Positions 24,553 through 33,940 of a stretch of 45,002 bases of DNA are shown here, one piece after another (positions within the stretch are counted from its first letter, which is position 1; the number at the start of each line of letters is the position of its first letter). The translations under genes and the position numbers were made by a program. The notes beneath the pieces are model-generated. The model did not search any database. It was not told the DNA's origin and worked only from the letters and a program-made list of their open reading frames with translations. The stretch comes from Clostridiales bacterium (GTDB taxonomy: Bacteria > Bacillota > Clostridia > TANB77 > CAG-508), in assembly GCA_003507395.1 (NCBI GenBank), contig DNVW01000016.1:115936-160937 (forward strand), written 5' to 3'.

Positions 24553-26499
24553 ATGAAAAATAAATATTATAATGATGCTATAATAGGGGGAAAAAACATT
24601 ACAGCCAGTTATAGTAAAAATGGCGAATTATTAAGAATGATATATCCTTCACCAGATTATATGCAATTTATAGATTATTTTGAGACAGGTATTAAAATAA
24701 ATGATTCTGGAATTGTTTATCTACACAATGATATAAATAACATATATAATCAATATTATACAGAAGATACAAATATTTTAAATACAGAGATACTAAACAC
24801 ATATTTTAATCTAAAAATAAAACAAACAGATTTTGTATTACTAAAAGACAGTGTATTAATAAAAAAATATATATTTGAAAATAAGAATTCTATAGAATTA
24901 AATATAAATTTTTTAATACATTCTAAATTATTGTCAGATTATAATAATATGGTGGGTTCTATAGTAAAAGACAATACATTAATTCAATATACACATAATA
25001 CAGCATTTTGTGTATTTTCTAATAAAGAATTGTTAAGTTATCAACTAAATGATACACAAAATAATATAAATAGTGGAATAATAGCAGATAAAGATTATAT
25101 AGGGATGTCTTCAGACTCTAGCATAAGCTATAATATAGGCAATTTAAAACCAAATGAAACAAAAGAAATAATTATTTATATATCAATAATAGAAAACAAA
25201 AAAGAAATAGACTTACAAGAAAAATTAAAATCAATAAAAAAGCTAGATGCACAAAAAGAAGAAACATTAGTAAAAAAATACTGGAAGAAATATGTTAAAG
25301 ACCATAATACTTTACAAATGCCAGAGGAAGACACAGAATACAACAAAAAACTGAATAAAATATATAAAAGAACAATATTATTATTTCCATTATTAATGAA
25401 CCAAGAAACAGGAGGAATATCAGCAGCAATAGAAGTAGACGAAAATATTACTAAATGCGGAAAATATGCATATTGTTGGCCAAGAGATGCTGTATTTATA
25501 ACAAAAGCATTAGACATATTAAATATGACTAAAGAAACAGAAAAATTTTATAAAATTTTTTGTAAAAACACACAAAGTAAAAATGGAATGTGGGAGCAAA
25601 GATTCTATACAGATGGAAAATTAGCACCATGCTGGGGATATCAAATAGACGAGACAGCAAGCGTAGTGTATGGAATAAATGAACATTACAAAAAAACAAA
25701 AGAAATGAAATTTTTAAAAGATACACTAAAAATATGTGAAAGTGCAACGAAATTTTTATATATTTACATGGACAATATATTAGGAACAAGAGATGAAAGC
25801 GATATAGTAAAAAATGAGATAGAAGAAACATATCATACCAAGGGAAGAGAAAAGTTACCATTAAGCTATGATATATGGGAAATGCATGAAGGAGTACATC
25901 TATATTCGCTGGCCAGTATTTATGGAGCATTTAACAGCATGCTAGAAATATATGATAATATAAAAGAACAATACACAGATAATAGACTAAAATTAGAAAA
26001 CATACATAAAAATGAAATAAAAATAAAAAAATACATAGAAGAATTAAAAAAATATATATCAAAAAACTTATATGATGAAACAACAAAAACACTATTAAGA
26101 AATTTAAATGACAAAAAAACAGATATCAGCATATTAGGAGTAGTAGAACCATTTGGATTATTTGCACCAGAAGAAAAGAAAATAAAAAACACAATAGAAA
26201 AAATAAATTTAACATTAAGAACATACACAGGAGGATACCTAAGATTTGAACAAGACCATTACATGGAAGGACAAAATCCATGGCCAATAGCAACTTTATG
26301 GATGGCAATGTATTATGATAAAATAGGAAAAAAAGAAGAAGCAAGTGAATGTATAAGATTTGTAGTAAACAGTTGCAATGAACACGGACTGTTAGCAGAA
26401 CAAATAGACAACAAAACAATGACACCCAACTGGGTAATAGGACTAGGCTGGTCACACGCAATGTTCATTTTGTCACTTTGGGGACGTTCCTTTTTGTGA
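24553..26499 (+). CDS. GH15 glucoamylase-like glycoside hydrolase, 3' end replaced by a repeat
   Basis: Releases glucose from alpha-glucans or trehalose-like sugars, judging from the family. An N-terminal beta-sandwich (about residues 1-240) precedes an (alpha/alpha)6 barrel (about 265-640). Barrel markers: CGKYAYCWPRDAVFITKAL (substrate binding), GMWEQRFYTDGKLAP, LSYDIWEMHEGVHLYS with the general-acid Glu, and NEHGLLAEQID...NWVIGLGWSHAMF with the base Glu. The catalytic part is complete. The last residues, SLWGRSFL and the stop TGA (26497-26499), come from repeat A2, so the natural C-terminus has been cut by a few residues. No signal peptide, so intracellular. ATG 24553 follows AAAGGGG. The barrel is long enough to be active. 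Confidence 0.88.
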   Translation: MKNKYYNDAIIGGKNITASYSKNGELLRMIYPSPDYMQFIDYFETGIKINDSGIVYLHNDINNIYNQYYTEDTNILNTEILNTYFNLKIKQTDFVLLKDSVLIKKYIFENKNSIELNINFLIHSKLLSDYNNMVGSIVKDNTLIQYTHNTAFCVFSNKELLSYQLNDTQNNINSGIIADKDYIGMSSDSSISYNIGNLKPNETKEIIIYISIIENKKEIDLQEKLKSIKKLDAQKEETLVKKYWKKYVKDHNTLQMPEEDTEYNKKLNKIYKRTILLFPLLMNQETGGISAAIEVDENITKCGKYAYCWPRDAVFITKALDILNMTKETEKFYKIFCKNTQSKNGMWEQRFYTDGKLAPCWGYQIDETASVVYGINEHYKKTKEMKFLKDTLKICESATKFLYIYMDNILGTRDESDIVKNEIEETYHTKGREKLPLSYDIWEMHEGVHLYSLASIYGAFNSMLEIYDNIKEQYTDNRLKLENIHKNEIKIKKYIEELKKYISKNLYDETTKTLLRNLNDKKTDISILGVVEPFGLFAPEEKKIKNTIEKINLTLRTYTGGYLRFEQDHYMEGQNPWPIATLWMAMYYDKIGKKEEASECIRFVVNSCNEHGLLAEQIDNKTMTPNWVIGLGWSHAMFILSLWGRSFL

Positions 26500-26526
26500 C
26501 AATTTGTCACTTTGGGGACACACCTT
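26468..26526 (-). repeat. Type A dimeric repeat, copy A2 (inverted)
   Basis: Reverse-complement copy of A3 (27442-27500). It overlaps the end of the GH15 gene and supplies its stop codon. With A3 it flanks the RAYT gene as an inverted pair about 1 kb apart. Confidence 0.95.
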
Positions 26527-26651
26527 AATCAATTTAATATGAAAATTTAGTGAAAAATATAGCATATTAAAAAAATATATGTTATATTTTTTGTTATGAA
26601 TAGTATAGGGGATTAATGGGGGCAATATAAAAAATAGAAAGGAAGTGTCTA

Positions 26652-27461
26652 ATGCCCCGAATTGCAAGAAAAGAGAGAAGGTCATTTACAAATTTATATC
26701 ACATTATTATTAAAGGAATAAATAGTCAGGATATTTTTTTAGATGACCAAGATAGAAAGAAATTTATTATTGAAGTAGTAAGAACAAAAGAAATCTATAA
26801 TTATGAAATATATGCATATGTGCTTATGAACAACCATGTACATATGTTAATTTATGACAAAAAAAATAATTTATCGAAAGTAATACAAGGAATTGCTACT
26901 AGTTATGCAATGTATTTTAATAAAAAATACGAAAGAATTGGACATGTATTTTACAACAGATTTAAGAGCAAATGTGTAGAAGATGAGACATATCTATTAA
27001 ATCTTCAAAGATATATCCACAAAAATCCAGAGAAAGATGGAATATGTAGATTTGATAAATACAATTGGAGTAGTTATAATGAATATATTAGAAATAAAAA
27101 AATTGTAGATACAGAATTTATATTGAGACTATTTGATGAGAATAGTATAAAAGCAAAGATATTATTTAAAGAATTTAATGAAGCAAACAGTCAAGCTCAG
27201 CAATATGCAGATGAGACAGAATTTGAATTAGAAAAAACAATTTCAGATGAAAGTGTTATAAAAATGATAAATACAGTACTAGAAATAGAAAATGTGATAG
27301 AAATACAAAATTATAGCAAAAATAAAATAAGTGAAATAGTAAATAAAATTTACAGTCATGGTTATACAAATATTGCACAGATTAGTAGAATAGTAGGAAT
27401 AAACAAAAGAATGGCATATAGAATGATTAATAAGGACAGAAAAGGTGTGTCCCCAAAGTGA
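26652..27461 (+). CDS. REP-associated tyrosine transposase (RAYT, Y1_Tnp family)
   Basis: Single-strand endonuclease of the IS200/IS605-related HUH superfamily, the type that mobilises or maintains short palindromic repeats rather than itself. The 269 residues show the HUH motif in MNNHVHMLIYD (about residues 58-68) and a helix with the presumed nucleophilic Tyr and downstream signature TSYAMYFNKKYERIGHVFYNRF (about 85-106). C-terminal to it is a DnaA-like helix-turn-helix (YTNIAQISRIVGINKRMAYRMI, about 239-260). ATG 26652 follows AAGGAAGTG. The final residues, KGVSPK, and the stop are read from repeat A3. It is intact and is bracketed by inverted A copies. No second transposase gene or terminal repeats of an IS are visible. 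Confidence 0.93.
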   Translation: MPRIARKERRSFTNLYHIIIKGINSQDIFLDDQDRKKFIIEVVRTKEIYNYEIYAYVLMNNHVHMLIYDKKNNLSKVIQGIATSYAMYFNKKYERIGHVFYNRFKSKCVEDETYLLNLQRYIHKNPEKDGICRFDKYNWSSYNEYIRNKKIVDTEFILRLFDENSIKAKILFKEFNEANSQAQQYADETEFELEKTISDESVIKMINTVLEIENVIEIQNYSKNKISEIVNKIYSHGYTNIAQISRIVGINKRMAYRMINKDRKGVSPK

Positions 27462-27500
27462 CAAATTGTCACAAAAAGGAACGTCCCCAAAGTGACAAAA
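27442..27500 (+). repeat. Type A dimeric repeat, copy A3
   Basis: Best-preserved copy: two direct copies of GTCCCCAAAGTGACAAA (27450-27466 and 27483-27499), 33 bp apart, with a GTGACAA-A-TTGTCAC palindrome formed by the first. Its start encodes the RAYT C-terminus; its end abuts the radA Shine-Dalgarno. Confidence 0.95.
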
Positions 27501-27509
27501 GGAGGAAAA

Positions 27510-28871
27510 ATGGGTAAAGAAAAGATGATATTTGTTTGTAGCAGTTGTGGATATGAATCAGCTAAATGGCTGGGAAAATGTCCTGCATGTAATGAATGGA
27601 ATAGTTTTTATGAAGAAAAAATAGTAAAAGATTCTAAAAGTAGCACAGAAAAGAGTAAAAAGAATGCTATACCAAAGATGCTGAAAGATGTCGAAGGTAA
27701 AGAAAAAGTTAGAACAAGTACAGGAATAGGAGAACTAGACAGAGTTTTGGGAGGAGGGCTAGTAAAAGGTTCTTTAGTACTTTTAGGTGGAGAGCCAGGA
27801 ATAGGAAAGTCGACTTTAATTTTACAGCTTTGTAATAAAATGTCCGGAGATGGCAAAGTACTGTATGTTTCAGGCGAAGAATCAGCAGAACAAATAAAAA
27901 TAAGAGCTGACAGGTTAAATATTAATAATGATGATATTATGTTTTTAGGAGAAACAGATATAGATATTATACAAGAAAATATACTACAAATGAATCCAAA
28001 ATTAGTTATTATAGATTCAATACAAACAATGTATTCAGAAGATATATCTTCTGCAGCAGGTACAGTTAGCCAAGTAAGAGAAATAACTTCTAGAATAATG
28101 AGAATATGTAAAAGCAATGATATAACAACTATAATTATAGGACATGTTACAAAAGAAGGTAATATTGCCGGCCCCAGAGTATTAGAGCATATGGTAGATA
28201 CAGTATTATATTTAGAAGGAGAAAGATATTTTTCTTATAGAATTTTAAGAAGTGTTAAAAACAGGTTTGGTTCTACAAATGAAGTTGGAATGTTTGAAAT
28301 GCAAAATGAAGGAATGGTAGAAATAACGAATCCATCATCAATATTAATTTCGGAAAGAGAAGATAATCCAGCAGGATCCATAATTGTAGCTAGCATGGAA
28401 GGAACAAGACCCCTTCTTGTAGAGCTTCAAGCATTAACGACTCCAACTGTTTTTGGAATGCCAAGAAGAACAGCAAATGGTATAGATTATAATAGATTAA
28501 CACTTTTAGTAGCCGTGCTTGAAAAAAAAGCAGGATTTAATTTAAGTTCTCAAGATATATATTTAAATGTAGTTAGTGGAATAAGGTTAATAGAACCAGC
28601 TGTAGATTTAGGTGTTGTATTAGTTTGCGCATCAAGTTTTAAAAATTATAGTATTCCAAAGGAAACTTTAGTAATAGGAGAAGTTGGATTAACAGGAGAA
28701 GTGAGAGCAGTAAATTTAATTGATAAAAGATTAAAAGAAGCCGAAAAATTAGGCTTTAAAACTTGTATAATTCCAAAAAGTAATAAAAAACTATTGAAAG
28801 AAAAATATAAATTAGATATAATAGGCGTTGGAAATATTAATGAGGCGATGAAAGCAGTGGGATTAAAATAA
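27510..28871 (+). CDS. radA: DNA repair protein RadA
   Basis: RecA-like motor that drives branch migration in recombination. The 453 residues have a zinc finger CSSCGYESAKWLGKCPAC (about 9-26), Walker A GGEPGIGKST (about 92-101), the RadA-specific motif KNRFG (about 245-249) and a C-terminal Lon-protease-like domain (about 280-453). An in-frame ATG (27492) lies upstream inside repeat A3, but its codons are repeat sequence; ATG 27510, 4 nt after AAAGGAGG, gives the normal MGKEKMIFVC start. Transcribed with disA and the cyclophilin gene. radA-disA adjacency is usual in Firmicutes. Confidence 0.96.
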   Translation: MGKEKMIFVCSSCGYESAKWLGKCPACNEWNSFYEEKIVKDSKSSTEKSKKNAIPKMLKDVEGKEKVRTSTGIGELDRVLGGGLVKGSLVLLGGEPGIGKSTLILQLCNKMSGDGKVLYVSGEESAEQIKIRADRLNINNDDIMFLGETDIDIIQENILQMNPKLVIIDSIQTMYSEDISSAAGTVSQVREITSRIMRICKSNDITTIIIGHVTKEGNIAGPRVLEHMVDTVLYLEGERYFSYRILRSVKNRFGSTNEVGMFEMQNEGMVEITNPSSILISEREDNPAGSIIVASMEGTRPLLVELQALTTPTVFGMPRRTANGIDYNRLTLLVAVLEKKAGFNLSSQDIYLNVVSGIRLIEPAVDLGVVLVCASSFKNYSIPKETLVIGEVGLTGEVRAVNLIDKRLKEAEKLGFKTCIIPKSNKKLLKEKYKLDIIGVGNINEAMKAVGLK

Positions 28872-28929
28872 AGGTGTGTCCCCAAAGTGACAAATTGTCA
28901 CAAAAAGGAACGTCCCCATTGTGACAAAA
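28871..28929 (+). repeat. Type A dimeric repeat, copy A4
   Basis: Nearly identical to A3, with CATT instead of CAAA in the second half. It fills the radA-disA junction: its first base is the last base of the radA stop, and the disA GGAGG follows two bases after its end. Confidence 0.95.
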
Positions 28930-28940
28930 AGGAGGTTGAG

Positions 28941-29996
28941 ATGATTACTGATATTCTAAAGCTTATTGCACCAGGTACGCCTATTAGAGATGGCTTAGAA
29001 AATATATTAAAGGCTAAAACAGGTGCATTAATTGTTATAAGTGATACAAAAGAAGTTTTAGATTTAGTAGATGGGGGTTTTAAGTTAGATATAGATTATA
29101 CTTCATCAAGATTATACGAATTGGCTAAAATGGATGGAGCTATTGTACTAAGTGCAGATTTTAAAAAAATTTTATATGCCAATACACAACTTATTCCAGA
29201 TTCTAGTATTACAACAACAGAAACTGGAACTAGACATAGGACAGCAGAGCGTACAGCAAAACAAACAGGAGCTTTGGTAATTAGTATTTCTCAAAGAAGA
29301 AGTATTATAACAATATTTAAAGGAAACGAGAGATATGTATTAGAAGATACTGCAAAAGTTATTTCAAAAGCTAATCAGGCATTACAAACAGTGGAAAAAT
29401 ATAAAAAAGTGTTTGACAATAAATTAAGTTTATTAAATGAATATGAATTTAATGATATTGTTACTTTAGAAAATGTAATAATAGCAATACAAAGAGCAGA
29501 AATGGTAAGGAAAATGGTTGAAGAAGTAGAAAGAGCAATATTTGAATTAGGTGCAGAAGGAAGACTTTTAGAAATACAGTTAGAAGAATTAGTAGGAGAT
29601 TTAGAAGAAGAGGAAATTTTAATTATAAAAGATTATATATCTCCAAGTAAGAAAAAATTACCAGAAAAAGTATTGGAGGAAATTGAAAAATTAAGCCATG
29701 AGGACTTAATGAAGTCAGATAAAATAGCGAAAATATTAGGATATCAAGATTTTGAAAATTATGATGAGGTTGGTGTTTATACAAGAGGATACAGAGTTCT
29801 TAATAAAATACCAAGAATGCCAAGTAATATAGTAGATAATTTAGTTAAATCTTTTAAATCTTTTCAACATATATTGGCAGCAGATATTCCACAACTTGAT
29901 GAGGTTGAAGGAATAGGAGAAGTAAGAGCAAGAACCATTAAACAATCATTAAAAAGAATGCAAGAACAATTTGTTTTTGATAATTTAATTTTATAG
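28941..29996 (+). CDS. disA: DNA-integrity scanning diadenylate cyclase DisA
   Basis: Makes c-di-AMP from two ATP and scans DNA for branched structures, linking DNA damage to sporulation delay and osmolyte control. In 351 residues: the DAC domain with DGA (65-67) and RHRTA (98-102), both catalytic; a helical spine (about 150-290); and C-terminal helix-hairpin-helix DNA-binding segments (QLDEVEGIGEVRARTIKQSL, about 318-337). The frame is open back into repeat A4, but ATG 28941, 4-5 nt after GGAGGTT, gives the family start MITDILKLIAPGTPIRDGL. Co-transcribed with radA and the downstream cyclophilin. Confidence 0.97.
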   Translation: MITDILKLIAPGTPIRDGLENILKAKTGALIVISDTKEVLDLVDGGFKLDIDYTSSRLYELAKMDGAIVLSADFKKILYANTQLIPDSSITTTETGTRHRTAERTAKQTGALVISISQRRSIITIFKGNERYVLEDTAKVISKANQALQTVEKYKKVFDNKLSLLNEYEFNDIVTLENVIIAIQRAEMVRKMVEEVERAIFELGAEGRLLEIQLEELVGDLEEEEILIIKDYISPSKKKLPEKVLEEIEKLSHEDLMKSDKIAKILGYQDFENYDEVGVYTRGYRVLNKIPRMPSNIVDNLVKSFKSFQHILAADIPQLDEVEGIGEVRARTIKQSLKRMQEQFVFDNLIL

Positions 29997-30005
29997 GAGG
30001 AAAAA

Positions 30006-30821
30006 ATGAAAGTATTTGTTAGAATTTTATTAATTTTAGTAATTTTACTAGTGGTAGCAGGAATAGGTTTCGTAGGATATGGAATATACAAAAAAGCAAC
30101 ATTACAAGTACAAAATCCAATAGCTACAATGGAAGTAGAAGGATATGGAACAATAAAAATGGAGTTATATCCAGATATGGCTCCAAACACAGTTGCAAAT
30201 TTTATAAAGCTTGCAAATAATGGATATTACAATGGACTTAATTTTCACAGAACTATACCAGACTTTATGATACAAGGAGGTTCTAAAAATGGAGATGGAA
30301 CAGGCTCACCAAAATTAAGTGATTTAAAAGAAGTAAAAGAGGAAGAAGACAAAGAATATTGTATACCAGGCGAATTCATTGCAAATGGCTATAATGATAA
30401 TATATTAAAACACGAAACTGGAGTAGTATCTATGGCGAGAGCAAGCTATGGAAACCAATCAACAGAAATATTAAAAAAAGGGTATAATTCAGCAGGTTCA
30501 CAATTTTTTATAATGACAGCGAATAATACAAGCTTAGATGGAACATATGCAGCATTTGGAAAGGTTATAGAAGGCATGGATGTAGTAGAAAAAATAGCAA
30601 ATGTCAAAGTTGTATATAGAGATAGTGAGTTAGAAGAAAATGCAGAGGCACCAAAAGATTCAGAAGGAAATACAATAGCATCAGATAAACCAATAGAACC
30701 ACCAATAATAAAAAGCATAACAGTAGAAACATTTGGTATAGACTATGGAATGCCAACAACACTAGACGTTTTTGATTATTATTCTTATATAATGCAACAA
30801 TATTATGGATATTCATTCTAA
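30006..30821 (+). CDS. Membrane-anchored cyclophilin-type peptidyl-prolyl isomerase
   Basis: Catalyses cis-trans isomerisation of prolyl bonds, probably on extracytoplasmic proteins. An N-terminal membrane anchor (residues 7-27) is followed by a cyclophilin fold with FHRTIPDFMIQGG (80-92, including catalytic Arg82), NSAGSQFFIMT and AFGKVIEGMDVVEKI. The loop after GDGTGSP is longer than usual, and a C-terminal tail of about 30 residues rich in Tyr (DVFDYYSYIMQQYYGYSF) follows the fold. The anchor lacks a lipobox Cys. ATG 30006 follows TAGGAGG, 9 bp after disA, so it is the last gene of radA-disA-ppi and ends at 30832-30869. Confidence 0.92.
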   Translation: MKVFVRILLILVILLVVAGIGFVGYGIYKKATLQVQNPIATMEVEGYGTIKMELYPDMAPNTVANFIKLANNGYYNGLNFHRTIPDFMIQGGSKNGDGTGSPKLSDLKEVKEEEDKEYCIPGEFIANGYNDNILKHETGVVSMARASYGNQSTEILKKGYNSAGSQFFIMTANNTSLDGTYAAFGKVIEGMDVVEKIANVKVVYRDSELEENAEAPKDSEGNTIASDKPIEPPIIKSITVETFGIDYGMPTTLDVFDYYSYIMQQYYGYSF

Positions 30822-30831
30822 AAAGAGTCAT

Positions 30832-30869
30832 AAAAAATCACAGAAGGAAAAAAACTTCTGTGATTTTTT
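30832..30869 (+). terminator. Rho-independent terminator of the radA-disA-ppi operon
   Basis: Perfect 15-bp stem AAAAAATCACAGAAG / CTTCTGTGATTTTTT with loop GAAAAAAA. Confidence 0.9.
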
Positions 30870-31072
30870 GGATACAATAAAATGGTAAATAGAACCTGCA
30901 TATAAATAATGTAATAGAACATAGAAAAAAGTCGAAATCTGTCAATGAATTTTAATTAACAACATATATACATGTATGATATAGACAATAATAAGAAGTA
31001 TAAAATGATATTATTTATAAAAAAATAACAGAATGTCATAAAAAAATAAATAACAGTAGAATTAATGATTCA
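30870..31072. other. AT-rich intergenic stretch without a recognisable gene
   Basis: No ribosome site followed by a credible frame, no repeat of types A or B. Probably decayed sequence upstream of the protease remnant. Confidence 0.5.
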
Positions 31073-31308
31073 ATGAACATGTGGGTATATAGTAATGGTA
31101 CTGGTGCAAAATTGAACTCAATTCTCCGGTATTCGATACATTAACAGACTTTAATAAAACAGGAACGGTGTATCATGAAATAGGTCACGCGTTTGGACTT
31201 GCCCATCCAGATACATTAACTCATTCTGTGATGCCACAGTTAGGACAAGGTAGATATGTAAATGGACCACAAGGGATTGACTTTGATGAAATTAATGTCA
31301 AGTATTGA
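31073..31308 (+). pseudogene. Remnant of a metzincin (matrixin-like) zinc metalloprotease
   Basis: The codons at 31174-31206 read HEIGHAFGLAH, the HExxHxxGxxH zinc site of metzincins, and the sequence continues PDTLTHSVMP, providing the Met-turn, before a stop at 31306-31308. This is only the C-terminal part of a catalytic domain. The upstream piece reads MNMWVYSNGTGA in another frame; one extra A in the A4 run near 31110 would connect it to KIELNSPVFDTLTDFNKTG. No start or signal peptide is visible, and nothing like a full enzyme (at least 150 residues) can be restored. After it, AGGAG and ATG 31323 open a 12-codon frame (MKNKKIFLLQQG) that stops at once, perhaps the truncated start of a second lost gene. 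Confidence 0.75.
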
Positions 31309-31505
31309 AGAAGGAGAATGTTATGAAAAATAAAAAAATATTTCTATTACAACAAGGTTAGGCTACCTAAATTTGCCCAAGCAAAGCGAGTGGCATGTAT
31401 TTTGCACTTACTTCGAAGGCTTACTTAGCGAAATGCCTTTCTTATATATGAAAGTAAGACAGCATTATTTTAGTAAAGACTGTAAATGGCAAAAAGTGGT
31501 TTACT
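31309..31505. other. Unassigned junction sequence after the protease remnant
   Basis: From about 31360 the base composition rises and includes repeated short words (CTTACTTCGAAGGC and CTTACTTAGCGAAATGCC around 31408-31433) that can fold AAGGC with GCCTT. A 63-codon frame here (31373-31564) runs antisense into the mutS2 3' end and has no ribosome site, so it is not a gene. The origin is unclear. Confidence 0.4.
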
Positions 31506-33847
31506 TTAAGTCAATTCCACTACAGTCACGCCCATTTCACCTTCACCAAATGTACCTAATCTAAATGATTTTACATGTGGATGTTTTTTCAAAAAAGCAT
31601 GTATTCCTTCACGCAATTTGCCAGTTCCTTTTCCATGTACTATTCTAATAGGAGAAATATTAGAAATAGTACAATCATCTAAATATTTATCAATAATATA
31701 AATAGCCTCATCAACATTTTGACCAATAACATTTATTTCGGGAGAAATGTACTTAGATTTTGAACCATTATTCCTATTTACTTTAGTAGTAGAAAAGTTT
31801 TCGTTTGTTAAGGTTTTTTTGTTTTATTTAAATTAGACAAACTAATATTCATTTTAGTATTACCAATTTGAATCTGAACTTCATTAGATTTATTAGGAAG
31901 ACTAATTACAGTTCCAGTTGCATTAAAAGGAATAACTTCTACTAACATACCAAGTTGTATATCTTTTTTCTCCAAATTGCCATTTTCAATTTTTTTAACA
32001 TCAAATTGTTTTAATTTATCATTTAATGTGTTTCTTAAATTATTAGCAGTTTTTAAATCACCATTAATATTATTTAGCTTTTTTATAATTTCATTAACTT
32101 CATCTTTAGCAGTAAGAATAATTTCTCTAGCTTCAAGTTCAGCATTTTCAATTAATTCTTGTTCCTTTTGCTTAACATCTTTATTTTCTTTTTCTAATTC
32201 TTTTCTTAAATTTTGAATCTGCATTAAATTTTTATCAATTTCCTGTTTTTCATATTCTATTTGTATTTTATTATCATAAATATTTTTTAAAATATCTTCA
32301 ATATGAATATTATCATCTTTTAATAAAGAATAAGCATTATCTAAAATTTCTTGCTTTAGTCCGAGTTTTTGACTAATAGCAAAAGCATTGCTTTTTCCAG
32401 GAATACCTATTAACAACTTATATGTTGGTCTTAAATTTTCAATATCAAATTCAGAACTTGCATTTTCAAATCCATCTGTAATTAAGGCATAATTCTTTAA
32501 CTCTTGGTAATGTGTTGTTGAAATGACCAAACAACCCATATTGTAAAAATAGTTAAGAATACTTATTGCCAAATTAGCACCTTCAATAGGATCTGTTCCA
32601 GAACCGAGTTCGTCCAATAGAATTAAGCTATTTTCATTTGCATTGTTAGTTATATTAATAATATTTGTCATATGAGAAGAAAAGGTACTTAAAGATTCAC
32701 TAATACTTTGCTCATCTCCAATATCTGCAAAAATATTTTTGAATACACAAATAGAACTATTTTCATTACAAGGGATGTATAAACCAGTATATGCCATTAA
32801 AAGAAGAAGCCCCGTAGTTTTTAAAGAAACAGTTTTTCCGCCAGTATTTGGACCAGTAATTATTAAGCTATTAAAATTTTTCCCTAATGCAATATTAATA
32901 GGAACAACATTGTTTTTATCTATTAAAGGATGTCTAGCAGCTATTAAATTTATATACTTTTGAGTATTCAATGTTGGTTTTATGCCATCAATACTTTTAG
33001 AGTATAAAACTTTGGCAGATAAAACATCTAATTTACCAATTAAAATTACGTTATTTTTCAATTCATTTGTATATTTATAAAGTAAAATAGATAAATTCTG
33101 CAATATTTTTTCAATTTCTATATTTTCCTCTATTTTAAGATTATTAATTTCATTATTAATTTCAAAAATTGCCAAAGGTTCTATATATACAGTAGAGCCA
33201 CTACTAGAAATATCATGAATAAATCCTTTAATCATGTTTCTATATTCTTGTTTTAACGGAATAACAAATCTATCATTTCTAATGGTAACAATAGGCTCCA
33301 TTAAATATTTAGAATAACTACTAGAATGAATGATAGAATCAAGTTTATCTCGAATCGCTTGCTCAGCTTTTTTCTTGTTTTTTCTTATAGATGAAAGTTT
33401 AGGAGAGGCATTGTCTGCAATAGTATTTTCATCTAATATTTTCTCGAAAATTGTGCTTTCAATATTTTTATTAACATATAAAGAATTAAAATAATCAAAT
33501 AAAATAGAAAAGCTATTAGTATTAAAACTAGGATCTTTAAAGAAAAACTCCTTTAATTCACGTGATACCTTCAAAATAGTAGCAACATCAATTAGTGCTT
33601 TGGCAGATAAAACGTTGGTACTTTCTAATTGTTTAATCCAAATATCAATATTAGGAATTTCACAAACAGGGATATTAGACTTTTTAATACTAATATCCAT
33701 TGCTTCTGTAGTTTCTTCAAGCAAGTGGCTAACTTCATCAGAATCAAAACAAGGACTTAATTTTAAAACAGTCTCTTTACCTATATATGTTTTACAATAA
33801 TTGCTAATCAATTTAATAATCTCTGAATATTCTAATTTATCTAACAT
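31506..33847 (-). CDS. mutS2: MutS2 ATPase/endonuclease, frameshifted before the Smr domain
   Basis: MutS-family ATPase; in Bacillus MutS2 splits collided ribosomes and in other bacteria limits recombination. From ATG 33847 the frame gives 679 residues: the core helices, Walker A TGPNTGGKT (about residues 326-334), Walker B LILLDELGSGTDP, the STTHYQELK switch, a coiled coil and a KOW-like segment. It then stops at 31808-31810. The adjacent frame encodes the missing C-terminal Smr nuclease domain, with INVIGQNVDEAIYII, VHGKGTGKLREGI and GEMGVTVVEL, to TAA 31506-31508. One more A in the coding-strand A7 (plus-strand T7, 31814-31820) restores about 780 residues, the normal length. AAAAGGAGC precedes the start. 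Confidence 0.9.
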
Positions 33848-33877
33848 AAAATGCTCCTTTTAGTAATTTACTAATTT

Positions 33878-33906
33878 ATTATAACATAACAAGTTTAGCA
33901 TATCAA
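33878..33906 (-). promoter_or_regulatory. Sigma-A promoter for mutS2
   Basis: On the minus strand TTGATA (33906-33901), 17 bp, perfect TATAAT (33883-33878). Back to back with the next promoter; 5 bp separate the -35 boxes. Confidence 0.7.
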
Positions 33907-33911
33907 CAATC

Positions 33912-33940
33912 TTGACTTTTTATGTAAATTAGTGTAAAAT
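33912..33940 (+). promoter_or_regulatory. Sigma-A promoter for the unknown gene at 34014
   Basis: TTGACT (33912-33917), 17 bp, TAAAAT (33935-33940). Confidence 0.65.

Noticed and set aside
26468..27500. Conventional composite or IS transposon
   Set aside because: The transposase is a RAYT, the flanking repeats occur alone elsewhere, and there are no target-site duplications I can see.
26468..28929. CRISPR array
   Set aside because: The A repeats are separated by whole genes, differ in orientation and have no regular spacers or cas genes.
31373..31564. 63-codon plus-strand frame
   Set aside because: No ribosome site, and its 3' third is antisense to the Smr-domain codons of mutS2.
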